Shown here piece by piece: positions 23,716 to 31,803 of a stretch of 64,000 nt of DNA. The notes beneath the pieces were generated by a model. That model was not told the origin of the DNA and did no database searches. It worked only from the letters and a program-made list of their open reading frames with translations. The translations under genes and the position numbers were made by a program. Source of the DNA: Streptomyces nymphaeiformis (lineage in GTDB: Bacteria > Actinomycetota > Actinomycetes > Streptomycetales > Streptomycetaceae); contig NZ_JACHJY010000004.1 of the NCBI RefSeq assembly GCF_014203895.1, positions 595,244 to 659,243 of the forward strand, written 5' to 3'. The stretch's first letter is position 1; each line of letters opens with the position of its first letter.

Positions 23716-24231
23716 ATGCGCGTCGTGCTGGTGCAGGGGGACATCACCGCCGAGGCGGTGGACGCGGTGGTCAATGCCGCGAACTCCTCGCTGCTCGGCG
23801 GCGGCGGGGTCGACGGCGCCATCCACCGGAAGGGCGGCCCCGAGATCCTCGCCGCCTGCCAGGACCTGCGCCGCTCCCACTACGGCAAGGGCCTGCCGAC
23901 CGGGCAGGCCGTGGCGACCACGGCGGGGCGGCTGCCGGCCCGGCACGTGATCCACACGGTCGGTCCGGTCTGGTCGCGGGACGAGGACCGCTCGGAGCTG
24001 CTCGCCTCCTGCTACCGCGAATCGCTGCGGGTCGCCGACGAGTTGGGGGACCGCACGGTCGCCTTCCCGGCCATCTCCACCGGGATCTACGGCTGGCCGA
24101 TGGCGGACGGCGCCCGGATCGCCGTCGAGACGGTGCGGGCGGCCCGTACCGAGGTCGAGGAGGTCCGCTTCGTCCTCTTCGACGCGGCGGCGTACGGCGC
24201 CTTCGAGGCGGCCGTGGGGGACGACTCGTAG
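23716..24231 (+). CDS. Macrodomain protein, O-acetyl-ADP-ribose deacetylase-like (171 aa)
   Basis: A single macrodomain of the YmdB/MacroD type. It contains VLVQGDITAEAVDAVVNAAN, then SSLLGGGGVDGAIHRKGG and FPAISTGIYGWP, the ADP-ribose-binding loops with the catalytic Asn/Asp region. It should hydrolyse O-acetyl-ADP-ribose or mono-ADP-ribosyl groups in the cytoplasm. GGAGGAG lies 5 nt upstream of the ATG at 23716, which rules out the longer frame from 23584. Confidence 0.92.
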   Translation: MRVVLVQGDITAEAVDAVVNAANSSLLGGGGVDGAIHRKGGPEILAACQDLRRSHYGKGLPTGQAVATTAGRLPARHVIHTVGPVWSRDEDRSELLASCYRESLRVADELGDRTVAFPAISTGIYGWPMADGARIAVETVRAARTEVEEVRFVLFDAAAYGAFEAAVGDDS

Positions 24232-24672
24232 GCGTCGGTCCTCGCCGTCGAACACCTTCCCGCTTTCAGGCGTGCTGTTCGGTTCCTCCGGGCGGAAGAC
24301 GCGCCGGGGGCGCGCCGTCATGCCGCGCCGAAAGCGGGACCGGCCGGAAATCTGCCGGAACGCTTCCTCCCTTGCGGCACACCGGCCGTGCCGTCCCCGG
24401 CCCCCTTCCGCCCGTGTGAGCTGCGGCTTTCCTCGGGCTGCCGGGGTTTATCTGCTTGTCCTCACGCTTGCGGGGGAATCGGTCGCTCCGGGGTGGTTCG
24501 CCGGGGATTCGGTGGGCAACTCTGGATTCGCGACGTCGAGCACAACGACCGGGGCGGTCGGCCAACTGCCTTGGACATGGCCGTGGTTCAGAGTTCCTGA
24601 GCAGTTCCTGCAGTAGTTCCGAAACGCAGTTCCGTGCACCAGCATCAGCTTTCAGTTCCCGGAGGAACAGAC
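24232..24672. other. Intergenic region with clustered AGTTCC repeats
   Basis: 441 bp without a convincing gene. AGTTCC occurs at 24592, 24603, 24615, 24628 and 24654, with 11-13 bp spacing between the first four, just upstream of the secreted-protein gene. This looks like a multi-site regulator-binding region or part of its leader. Confidence 0.6.
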
Positions 24673-24978
24673 ATGGCAAGCATCCGTACCGCCCGTGTTC
24701 TCGCCGCTGTCGCCGCCCTGCCCCTCGCCGCCGCGCTCTTCACCGGGGTGGCCCAGGCCGACAACGGCGGTTTCGCGGACGACGGATCGAACACGAGCGT
24801 CGCCTCGATCATCGGCAGCGGAGTCGGCGGGGCCAACTTCGGCAACGCGACCACGACGCAGCAGGTGGCGACCGGTTCCGGTGCCTCCAACCAGAACAAC
24901 ACCGCGAGCGTGAACGGCTCGGCCTTCACCCACATCGACCAGTCCGACAACGTGGTCAACTTCCACCCGTGGTGGTGA
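24673..24978 (+). CDS. Small secreted protein (101 aa)
   Basis: A Sec signal peptide (MASIRTARVLAAVAALPLAA ... GVAQA) is followed by a ~72-residue mature protein rich in Asn, Ser, Thr and Gly, without Cys. It includes NATTTQQVATGSGASNQNN and ends NVVNFHPWW. Repeated NxxxN/Q strands give it an amyloid- or adhesin-like composition. It is not a chaplin or rodlin by motif. GGAGGAAC precedes the ATG at 24673. A hairpin terminator follows. Confidence 0.82.
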   Translation: MASIRTARVLAAVAALPLAAALFTGVAQADNGGFADDGSNTSVASIIGSGVGGANFGNATTTQQVATGSGASNQNNTASVNGSAFTHIDQSDNVVNFHPWW

Positions 24979-25026
24979 CCGGCAGCACGGCGACCGGCCC
25001 GACGGGGGGCGTGACCGTGGTGTGAA

Positions 25027-25072
25027 CGACGGCCCGCGCGGCGGTACTTCGGTACCGGCGCGCGGGCCGTCG
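25027..25072. terminator. Hairpin terminator
   Basis: 14-bp perfect arms (25027-25040 with 25059-25072) downstream of the secreted-protein gene. Confidence 0.85.
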
Positions 25073-25086
25073 CGCGTTCGCGCGCC

Positions 25087-25120
25087 TTGACACGGATGTG
25101 GAATCTGACGGACAGTCAGA
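25087..25120 (+). promoter_or_regulatory. Promoter and palindromic operator of the steroid-degradation-like operon
   Basis: TTGACA (25087-25092) is followed 18 bp later by GACAGT. A palindrome TCTGAC-GGACA-GTCAGA (25104-25120) overlaps the presumed -10 box, so a TetR-type repressor probably controls this operon. No TetR gene is adjacent. Confidence 0.65.
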
Positions 25121-25151
25121 AACCTCAGTCGTCCCACGGGAGGCCGTCGCC

Positions 25152-26318
25152 GTGCACCTCGCCCCGACCGAGCGGCAGCTGCGGCTGCGCGCCGAGCTCC
25201 GCGCGTACTTCCGGGACGTGATGCCCGACGGTCCGCCGCCCGCCACCGACACCGCCGCACAGCGGCGGCTGCTCCGCCGGATCGGCGCCGACGGGCTGCT
25301 CGGCCTCGGCTGGCCCGAGGAGTACGGCGGGCAGGGGCGCGGGCCCGACGAGCAGTTCGTCTTCTTCGACGAGGCGTACCGGGCGGGCGCCCCCGTCTCG
25401 ATGGTCACCCTCAACACCGTCGGACCCACGCTCATGGCGTACGGGACCGAGGAGCAGAAGGCCTTCTTCCTGCCCCGGATCCTGCGCGGCGAGACCGTCT
25501 TCGCCATCGGCTACAGCGAACCCGGGGCCGGCACCGACCTCGCCTCGCTCCGTACCCGGGCCGTACGGGACGGGGACTCCTGGCTGATCGACGGGCAGAA
25601 GATCTTCACGTCCAACGCCCAGAACGCCGACTGGATCTGGCTCGCCTGCCGCACCGACCCCGGCGCGCCGCCGCACCGCGGGATCTCGATCGTCCTCGTC
25701 CCCACCGACTCCCCCGGCTTCTCCTGGACCCCGATCGAGACGGTGGGCGGACTGACGACGACCGCCACGTACTACGACGGGACACGGGTCCCCGCGGGCA
25801 ACCTCGTCGGGCCCGAGCACGGCGGCTGGGGCCTCATCACCAGCCAGCTCAACCACGAGCGGGTCGCGCTCGCCGCGATCGGCATGCAGGCCGAGGACTT
25901 CTTCGCGGCCGTCCTCGACCGGGCGCGCACCCCCGATCCGGTGACGGGCAGGCGGCGCATCGACGAGCCGTGGGTCCGGATCCGGGCCGCCGAGGCGCAC
26001 GCCCGTCTGGCCGCGACCCGCCTGCTGAACTGGCGTCTCGTGGGTGACGTGGGGGCCGGCCGGCTGGCCCCGGGGGACGCGAGCGGCGTGAAGTTCGCGG
26101 GAACCGAGTCGGCGGTGGAGGTGTACCGCATCTGCCAGGAGATCGCGGGCGGTCCGGGGACGGTGCGGGCGGGATCGCCGGGGGACCTCGACGGCGGGGA
26201 GCTGGAGCGGATGAACCGGGCCGCGCAGATCAACACCTTCGGGGGAGGCGTGAGCGAGGTGCAGCGCGAGATCGTCGCGAGGATGCGGCTCGGCATGAAG
26301 GCGAGGGGCCGGCGATGA
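25152..26318 (+). CDS. fadE29: Acyl-CoA dehydrogenase, FadE29-like subunit (388 aa)
   Basis: Acyl-CoA dehydrogenase with the N-terminal helical, middle beta and C-terminal helical domains. Motifs include LGLGWPEEYGGQGRGPDEQF, IGYSEPGAGTDLASLRTRAV, GQKIFTSNAQNADWIWLACR and INTFGGGVSEVQREIVARMR. In mycobacteria FadE28-FadE29 form an alpha2beta2 enzyme that desaturates the 3-carbon side chain of steroid-CoA. Length matches M. tuberculosis FadE29. The start is the GTG at 25152 with GGGAGG 8 nt upstream. It overlaps the next gene by ATGA. Confidence 0.85.
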   Translation: MHLAPTERQLRLRAELRAYFRDVMPDGPPPATDTAAQRRLLRRIGADGLLGLGWPEEYGGQGRGPDEQFVFFDEAYRAGAPVSMVTLNTVGPTLMAYGTEEQKAFFLPRILRGETVFAIGYSEPGAGTDLASLRTRAVRDGDSWLIDGQKIFTSNAQNADWIWLACRTDPGAPPHRGISIVLVPTDSPGFSWTPIETVGGLTTTATYYDGTRVPAGNLVGPEHGGWGLITSQLNHERVALAAIGMQAEDFFAAVLDRARTPDPVTGRRRIDEPWVRIRAAEAHARLAATRLLNWRLVGDVGAGRLAPGDASGVKFAGTESAVEVYRICQEIAGGPGTVRAGSPGDLDGGELERMNRAAQINTFGGGVSEVQREIVARMRLGMKARGRR

Positions 26319-27229
26319 GCGGCACGGACGACGCGCTGTACGAGCGGCTCGCGGCCTTCGAGGGGCTGCCCGCCGCCACCGCCTGGACCGGCAAGGACCC
26401 GGTCAACCTGCCCATGATCAGGCACTGGTGCGAGGCCATGGGGGACGAGCACCCCGCCTACCGGGGACCGGACGCCGTCGCGCCCCCGACCATGCTCCAG
26501 GCGTGGACGATGGGCGGCCTCTCCGGGCACACCGACCGTTCCTCGGCGTACGAGGAGCTGTTCGCCCTCCTCGACGGCGCCGGATACACCTCGGTCGTCG
26601 CGACCGACTGCGAGCAGGAGTACCTGCGGCCGCTGCGCCCCGGGGACGAGATCGGCTTCGACACCGTCATCGAGTCCGTGTCGCCGCGCAAGACCACCAA
26701 GCTCGGCACCGGCCACTTCGTGACGACCCGGACGGACGTCCGCGCCGGCGGTGAACTCGCCGGCACCCACCGCTTCCGCATCCTCAAGTACGCCCCCGCC
26801 GCCCGGCCGTCCCCCGAGGCCGAGAAGCCCCGCCGCCCCCGGCCCGTGATCAACCGGGACAACGCCGGGTTCTGGGAGGGCGTGGCCGGACACCGGCTGC
26901 TGATCCAGCGCTGCGGCGACTGCGCGGCCCTGCGCTTCCCCTGGCTGCCGGGGTGCGCCGACTGCGGTTCGCGGGAGTGGGACACGGTCGAGGCGAGCGG
27001 CGTCGGGACGGTGTTCTCGTACGTGGTGATGCACCACCCGTCCTTCCCGGCCTTCGAGCCTCCCTACGCGGTCGGGCTGATCGAGCTCGCCGAGGGCGTG
27101 CGGATGATCAGCAACGTGGTGGGGGTGCCGTACGACAAGGTGCGGATCGGGATGCCCGTACGCCTTGAGTTCCTGCGGGTCGACGAGGAGCTCGAACTCC
27201 CCGTCTTCCGCGCGGGAGGGGAGGACTGA
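26315..27229 (+). CDS. chsH2: ChsH2-like MaoC/DUF35 fusion protein (304 aa)
   Basis: The N-terminal ~150 residues form a hotdog (MaoC-like) domain (PVNLPMIRHWCEAMGDEHPA). The C-terminal part is a DUF35 zinc-ribbon/OB domain with CGDC and CADC ligands, then VEASGVGTVFSYVVMHHPSF. In M. tuberculosis ChsH2 pairs with ChsH1 to hydrate the unsaturated steroid side chain, and its DUF35 domain binds the aldolase Ltp2. It overlaps the preceding gene by ATGA. Confidence 0.87.
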   Translation: MSGTDDALYERLAAFEGLPAATAWTGKDPVNLPMIRHWCEAMGDEHPAYRGPDAVAPPTMLQAWTMGGLSGHTDRSSAYEELFALLDGAGYTSVVATDCEQEYLRPLRPGDEIGFDTVIESVSPRKTTKLGTGHFVTTRTDVRAGGELAGTHRFRILKYAPAARPSPEAEKPRRPRPVINRDNAGFWEGVAGHRLLIQRCGDCAALRFPWLPGCADCGSREWDTVEASGVGTVFSYVVMHHPSFPAFEPPYAVGLIELAEGVRMISNVVGVPYDKVRIGMPVRLEFLRVDEELELPVFRAGGED

Positions 27230-27230
27230 C

Positions 27231-28265
27231 ATGGACTTCACCCCCACCGAGGAGCAGGAGGCCGCCCGGGAGCTCGCCGGGCGGATCTTCGCCGACCTCT
27301 CCACCCACGAGCGGCTCAGGGCCGCCGGGACCGGCACGGACGCCGAGCTCTGGAAGGCGCTGTGCGCCGCCGGGCTGCCGGGCGCCGTCGAGGAGACCGG
27401 CCTGCTCGGCCTGGTCCTGCTCCTGGAGGAGCAGGGGCGCAGGACGGCGCAGGTGCCGTTCGCCGCGAGCTGTGTGTACGGCGTCCTCGCCGTCGCCCGG
27501 CACGGTACGGAGGAGCAGCGCGCCCGGCTGCTGCCCGGTCTGCGCGACGGTACGGCGGTGGTGACGGGCGCGCTCCCGGCACCGGGCACGGTCGCGGCGG
27601 CCGACGGGAGGCTCAGCGGCGCCGTGGACTGGGTGCCCTGGCTCAGGGGCGCCACCCACGTCCTCGTACCGGACGAGGAGCGCGCCCTCTGGCTCGTCCG
27701 CACCGAGGACGCGGCCGCCGTGGAGGCCGTCGAGCTCACCGCGCCCTGGTCCGCGGCCCGGCTCGTCCTCGACGGGACGCCGGCCGAGCGGCTTGGGCCG
27801 GCGGACGCGGGAGCCCCGTACGACGACGTGCTCGCCGCCGCGCGGATCGCCTTCGCCGGGCTGCAGGCGGGGGTGTGCGCCGGTTCGCTCGCCCGGGCCG
27901 TGGAGTACACCTCCGTGCGGGAGCAGTTCGGGCGGCCGCTCTCGACCCACCAGGCGGTGCAACTGCGGGCCGCCGACGCCCACATGGACACCGAGGCCAT
28001 CCGGGTCACGGCCTACGAGGCCGCCTGGCGCTTCGACGAGGGCCTCGACGCCGCCGGGGCGGCCCTGACCGCCGCCTGGTGGGCCTCCGAGGCGGGCAAG
28101 CGGGTCGTGCACGCCGGGCAGCACCTCCACGGCGGCACGGGCGCGGACCTCGACCACCCCGTCCACCGGCACTTCCTCTGGGGCCGGCAGCTCGACGCGT
28201 ACCTGGGCTGCGGCACCGAACTCCTCGCCGGACTCGGCGACCTGCTCGCAGAGAGGGACCTGTGA
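27231..28265 (+). CDS. fadE28: Acyl-CoA dehydrogenase, FadE28-like subunit (344 aa)
   Basis: A shorter acyl-CoA dehydrogenase: MDFTPTEEQEAARELAGRIF, then a variable middle domain, then GSLARAVEYTSVREQFGRPL, QHLHGGTGADLDHPVHRHFL and the C-terminal LGDLLAERDL. It is the probable partner of the 388-residue dehydrogenase; FadE28 proteins are typically ~340 residues. The ATG at 27231 lies 1 bp after the upstream stop, and its stop shares a base with the next ATG (TGATG). Confidence 0.84.
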   Translation: MDFTPTEEQEAARELAGRIFADLSTHERLRAAGTGTDAELWKALCAAGLPGAVEETGLLGLVLLLEEQGRRTAQVPFAASCVYGVLAVARHGTEEQRARLLPGLRDGTAVVTGALPAPGTVAAADGRLSGAVDWVPWLRGATHVLVPDEERALWLVRTEDAAAVEAVELTAPWSAARLVLDGTPAERLGPADAGAPYDDVLAAARIAFAGLQAGVCAGSLARAVEYTSVREQFGRPLSTHQAVQLRAADAHMDTEAIRVTAYEAAWRFDEGLDAAGAALTAAWWASEAGKRVVHAGQHLHGGTGADLDHPVHRHFLWGRQLDAYLGCGTELLAGLGDLLAERDL

Positions 28266-28648
28266 TGAAGCCCGGGGACGAGCTGCCGCCGCTGGCCATC
28301 CCGATCACCCGCACCCTGATCGTCGCCGGGGCCGTGGCCTCCCGCGACTACCAGGACGTGCACCACGACGCCGAGCTGGCCCGGGAGAAGGGCTCCCCGG
28401 ACATCTTCATGAACATCCTCACGACCAACGGGCTCGTCGGCCGGTACGTCACCGACCACTTCGGCCCCCGGTCCGTCCTCCGCGGGGTCGCCATCCGGCT
28501 CGGCGCCCCCAACTACCCCGGAGACACCATGATCCTCACCGGCACGGTCACCGACGTCGACGGGGACACGGCGAGCGTCCGGGTCGTCGGCGCCAACGGG
28601 CTCGGGCACCACGTCACCGGGACGGTCACCGTGGAGGTGGCGCGATGA
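28265..28648 (+). CDS. chsH1: ChsH1-like MaoC hydratase subunit (127 aa)
   Basis: A single hotdog domain: SRDYQDVHHDAELAREKGSP carries the Asp and His of the MaoC hydratase motif, then IFMNILTTNGLVGRYVTDHF and PGDTMILTGTVTDVDG. ChsH1 supplies the active site of the ChsH1-ChsH2 hydratase. It overlaps both neighbours (TGATG and ATGA). Confidence 0.85.
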   Translation: MKPGDELPPLAIPITRTLIVAGAVASRDYQDVHHDAELAREKGSPDIFMNILTTNGLVGRYVTDHFGPRSVLRGVAIRLGAPNYPGDTMILTGTVTDVDGDTASVRVVGANGLGHHVTGTVTVEVAR

Positions 28649-29811
28649 GCGTCCGCGGCCGGGACGCGCTCGGCGGGCGGGCGGCCGTCGTGGGCATCGG
28701 GGCGACCGAGTTCTCCAAGGACTCCGGCCGCAGCGAACTCTCCCTCGCCGTCGAGGCCGTGCGCGCGGCCCTCGACGACGCCGGGCTCGGCCCCGCCGAC
28801 GTCGACGGCCTGGTCACCTTCACGATGGACACCAACCCCGAGATCACCGTCGCGCAGGCGTCGGGGATCGGCGAGCTGTCGTTCTTCTCCCGGGTGCACT
28901 ACGGGGGCGGTGCCGCCTGCGCCACCGTGCAGCAGGCCGCGCTCGCCGTCGCCACCGGGATCGCCGAGGTCGTCGTCTGCTACCGGGCGTTCAACGAGCG
29001 CTCGGGGCGCCGCTTCGGCTCCGGGGTGCAGCAGCGCGAGCCCTCCGCCGAGGGCGCCGCGCTCGGCTGGCAGCTGCCGTTCGGGCTGCTCACCCCGGCC
29101 TCCTGGGTCGCCATGGCCGCCCAGCGGTACCTGCACGCGTACGGCCTCACCCCGGACGCCTTCGGGCACGTGGCGGTGACGGACCGGCGGTACGCGGCGA
29201 CCAACCCCGCCGCGTACTTCCACGGGAAGCCGATCACCCTCGCCGACCACGCCGCCTCGCGCTGGATCGTCGAGCCGCTCCGGCTCCTCGACTGCTGCCA
29301 GGAGACCGACGGCGGCCAGGCGATCGTCGTCACCTCCGTCGAGCGCGCCCGCGACCTGCCGCGGCCGCCCGCCGTGATCCTGGCGGCGGCCCAGGGCGCC
29401 GGGCGGAAGCAGGAGGCCATGACCAGCTTCTACCGGGACGGTCTCACCGGGCTTCCGGAGATGGGCGTGGTGGCCCGTCAGCTCTGGCGGACGTCGGGGC
29501 TCGTGCCCTCCGACATCGACGTGGGGATCCTCTACGACCACTTCACCCCGTTCGTCCTGATGCAGCTGGAGGAGTTCGGCTTCTGCGGGCCCGGGGAGGC
29601 GGCCGGCTTCGTGGCGGCGGACGCGCTCCCGCTGAACACCCACGGGGGGCAGCTCGGCGAGGCCTACCTGCACGGCATGAACGGCATCGCGGAGGCCGTG
29701 CGGCAGATCCGCGGCACGTCGGTGAATCAGGTGCCCGGCGCGGCCCGGACTTTGGTCACGGCGGGCACGGGGGTTCCCACGTCCGGGTTGATCCTGGGCA
29801 CGGACGGCTGA
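28645..29811 (+). CDS. ltp2: Ltp2-like thiolase-fold aldolase (388 aa)
   Basis: Thiolase-superfamily lipid-transfer protein: AAVVGIGATEFSKDSGRSEL, ALDDAGLGPADVDGLVTFTM, LPLNTHGGQLGEAYLHGMNG and the end TAGTGVPTSGLILG. It lacks the C-terminal SCP2 domain, as does M. tuberculosis Ltp2 (386 residues). That enzyme performs the retro-aldol cleavage releasing propionyl-CoA from the steroid side chain, together with the DUF35 domain of ChsH2. Last gene of the overlapping five-gene operon. Confidence 0.86.
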   Translation: MSVRGRDALGGRAAVVGIGATEFSKDSGRSELSLAVEAVRAALDDAGLGPADVDGLVTFTMDTNPEITVAQASGIGELSFFSRVHYGGGAACATVQQAALAVATGIAEVVVCYRAFNERSGRRFGSGVQQREPSAEGAALGWQLPFGLLTPASWVAMAAQRYLHAYGLTPDAFGHVAVTDRRYAATNPAAYFHGKPITLADHAASRWIVEPLRLLDCCQETDGGQAIVVTSVERARDLPRPPAVILAAAQGAGRKQEAMTSFYRDGLTGLPEMGVVARQLWRTSGLVPSDIDVGILYDHFTPFVLMQLEEFGFCGPGEAAGFVAADALPLNTHGGQLGEAYLHGMNGIAEAVRQIRGTSVNQVPGAARTLVTAGTGVPTSGLILGTDG

Positions 29812-29863
29812 GGCGACGGCCTGAGCGGTGGCCGGGCCGGGCGGGCGGTTCTTCACTCGCGCC

Positions 29864-30982
29864 ATGAGCACTCGCACGCCGCCGGCACCCGAAGCCGTCC
29901 CCGCCCCCGAAGCCGTCCCCGCCCCCGCATCCGGAGCCGTCCTCGCATCCGGAGCCGTCCTCGCACCCCGCCCGGTCGCACCGCCGGCACCGGGGACACC
30001 GGTCCGTCCGCACTCCGCGCCGCCTCCCGGGGCGCGGGCGCGGGCCGTGGCCGCCGCCCTGACGGCGGCGCTGGCCGGGACGGTCCTCCTGAACGCCCCG
30101 CCCCCGCCACCGTCGGGGGCCGTCGCGTCCGGGGCGCCCGCCGCCGCCACGGCGACCCGCGCGATGGCCGGGGCCGGGGCCCCCGGCGGAGCCGCCACCA
30201 CCCCCGTCACCTTCTCCGGAAAGGCCTTCGACACCTGCGAGGCGCCGTCCCTCACGGTCATGAAGGCCTGGCGGGGATCCCCGTACGGGGCCGTCGGGAT
30301 CTACTTCGGCGGGCGGGGGCGCGGCTGCCCCGTGCAGAAGGAGCTCACCCCCGCCTGGGTCGCCTCCGCGCACGCCATGGGCTGGCGGCTGCTGCCGCTC
30401 TTCGTCGGCTCCCAGGCGCCGTGCGTGGACTCCCTCGCCAAGCGGAAGTACGCCATCGGCAGCAACCCCACGAGCCAGGGCACCAAGGAGGGGGGCGACG
30501 CGGTGAAGGCGGCGAAGGCCCTCGGGATCGGCACGAGCAGCCCGCTCTACCTCGACATCGAGGCGTACCGGCGGGGTGACACGGGCTGCGCCGCGACCAC
30601 CCTCGCCTTCGTCCGCGCCTGGAACCGCGAGGTGCGGCGCCTCGGCTACCTGCCCGGCTTCTACAGCAGCGCCGACACGGGCGTGCGGGACATGGAGAAG
30701 CAGCGGGTGGCGGGGACGAAGGACCTGCCGGACGTGATGTGGTTCGCGCGCTGGCGGGGGGTGCCGGCGCTGCTCACCGAGTCGGTGCTGCACCCCGAGG
30801 CCTGGACGCCGCACGCCCGGATCCACCAGTACGTGGGGAACGTGACCGAGACGTACGGCGGGCGCACCCTCGCCGTCGACCGCAACGCGATCGACGCGCC
30901 CGTCGCCCGGGTCACCACCCCCGCCGCGTTCGCGGCCCGCGTCCCCGTGCCCCTGTCGTTCGTGGACTCCCGGCGCCCCTGA
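29864..30982 (+). CDS. Secreted DUF1906 glycoside-hydrolase-like protein (372 aa)
   Basis: The N-terminal ~60 residues are Pro/Ala-rich with imperfect APEAVPAP and SGAVLA repeats. A hydrophobic export segment (ARAVAAALTAALAGTVLLNA) and a linker follow. The DUF1906 (Rv2525c-like) TIM-barrel domain has FSGKAFDTCEAPSLTVMKAW, LYLDIEAYRRGD with the candidate catalytic Asp/Glu pair, RLGYLPGFYSSADTGVRDME and HARIHQYVGNVTETYGG. It probably acts on cell-envelope glycans outside the membrane. The start is the ATG at 29864. Confidence 0.83.
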   Translation: MSTRTPPAPEAVPAPEAVPAPASGAVLASGAVLAPRPVAPPAPGTPVRPHSAPPPGARARAVAAALTAALAGTVLLNAPPPPPSGAVASGAPAAATATRAMAGAGAPGGAATTPVTFSGKAFDTCEAPSLTVMKAWRGSPYGAVGIYFGGRGRGCPVQKELTPAWVASAHAMGWRLLPLFVGSQAPCVDSLAKRKYAIGSNPTSQGTKEGGDAVKAAKALGIGTSSPLYLDIEAYRRGDTGCAATTLAFVRAWNREVRRLGYLPGFYSSADTGVRDMEKQRVAGTKDLPDVMWFARWRGVPALLTESVLHPEAWTPHARIHQYVGNVTETYGGRTLAVDRNAIDAPVARVTTPAAFAARVPVPLSFVDSRRP

Positions 30983-31124
30983 CGGGGGCGCCGACCCTGA
31001 CGCGGGTGACCCGGGTCTCCACCCAGAGGAGGTGCAGCCGTCCCCACCCCTACAACCTGAGGCGGACGGCGGTTCGGGACCTGGGGCCGATCCGCCGGGT
31101 CCCGTGCGCTCCTAGCGTGGAGTC

Positions 31125-31670
31125 ATGACTCCGCCACCCTCTGGCCCCGTCTGCGCCGGTGCCTCGCAGTACGCGTCGTTCCCGACCTTCACCTCGTACG
31201 TACGGGCGCGTGGACCCGTGCTCCTGCGCACCGCGCGCTCCCTCACCGCGAACCCCTCGGACGCGGAGGACCTCCTCCAGACCGCGCTGGCCAAGACGTT
31301 CATGGCCTGGGAGCGCATCGAGGACCACCGCGCCCTGGACGGCTACGTCCGCCGCGCGCTGCTCAACACCCGTACGTCCCAGTGGCGCAAGCGCAAGGTC
31401 GACGAGTTCGTCTGCGAGGAGCTGCCGGAGCCGTCCGGTCTCCCGGAGCCGGACCCGGCCGAGCGGCAGGTGCTGCACGACGCGATGTGGCGTGCGGTCC
31501 TGAAGCTGCCGGAGCGGCAGCGGCAGATGGTGGTGCTGCGGTACTACGAGGACCTCAGCGAGGCCCAGACGGCCGAGGTGCTCGGGGTGTCGGTCGGGAC
31601 GGTGAAGAGCGCGGTGTCCCGGGCGCTCGGGAAGCTCCGCGAGGACCCGGAGCTGACGCCCGTACGGTAG
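31125..31670 (+). CDS. SigE-family (Streptomyces type) ECF RNA polymerase sigma factor (181 aa)
   Basis: Sigma region 2 is LRTARSLTANPSDAEDLLQT with ALAKTFMAWERI. Region 4 is LPERQRQMVVLRYYEDLSEA with GVSVGTVKSAVSRALGKLRE. This matches the 'SigE family' of short ECF factors, which usually lack a classical anti-sigma partner nearby, and none is present here. The ATG at 31125 has TAGCGT 6 nt upstream, fitting a leaderless message. Confidence 0.88.
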   Translation: MTPPPSGPVCAGASQYASFPTFTSYVRARGPVLLRTARSLTANPSDAEDLLQTALAKTFMAWERIEDHRALDGYVRRALLNTRTSQWRKRKVDEFVCEELPEPSGLPEPDPAERQVLHDAMWRAVLKLPERQRQMVVLRYYEDLSEAQTAEVLGVSVGTVKSAVSRALGKLREDPELTPVR

Positions 31671-31692
31671 GACGCGCCGCTTGTCGACTCAC

Positions 31693-31749
31693 GCCAGTAA
31701 TCACTGGCAATTCACGTACTCCCGGGTAGTGACATACCGCTTGGTATGT
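31693..31749. promoter_or_regulatory. Two inverted repeats upstream of the acyl-CoA ligase gene
   Basis: GCCAGT-AATC-ACTGGC (31693-31708) could end the sigma-factor transcript. ACATACC-GCTT-GGTATGT (31732-31749) is a TetR-type palindrome about 55 bp before the GTG start, probably controlling the ligase. Confidence 0.65.
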
Positions 31750-31803
31750 GCGCAGAATCTCCACACCCCTTCTGCCACGTAGCGCCCACCGGGAGGACGC
31801 CCC

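Noticed and set aside
24673..24978. Chaplin or rodlin identity for the small secreted protein
   Set aside because: No chaplin domain with GN(S)xGN and paired Cys, and no rodlin motifs. Only general Asn/Ser/Thr richness is shared.
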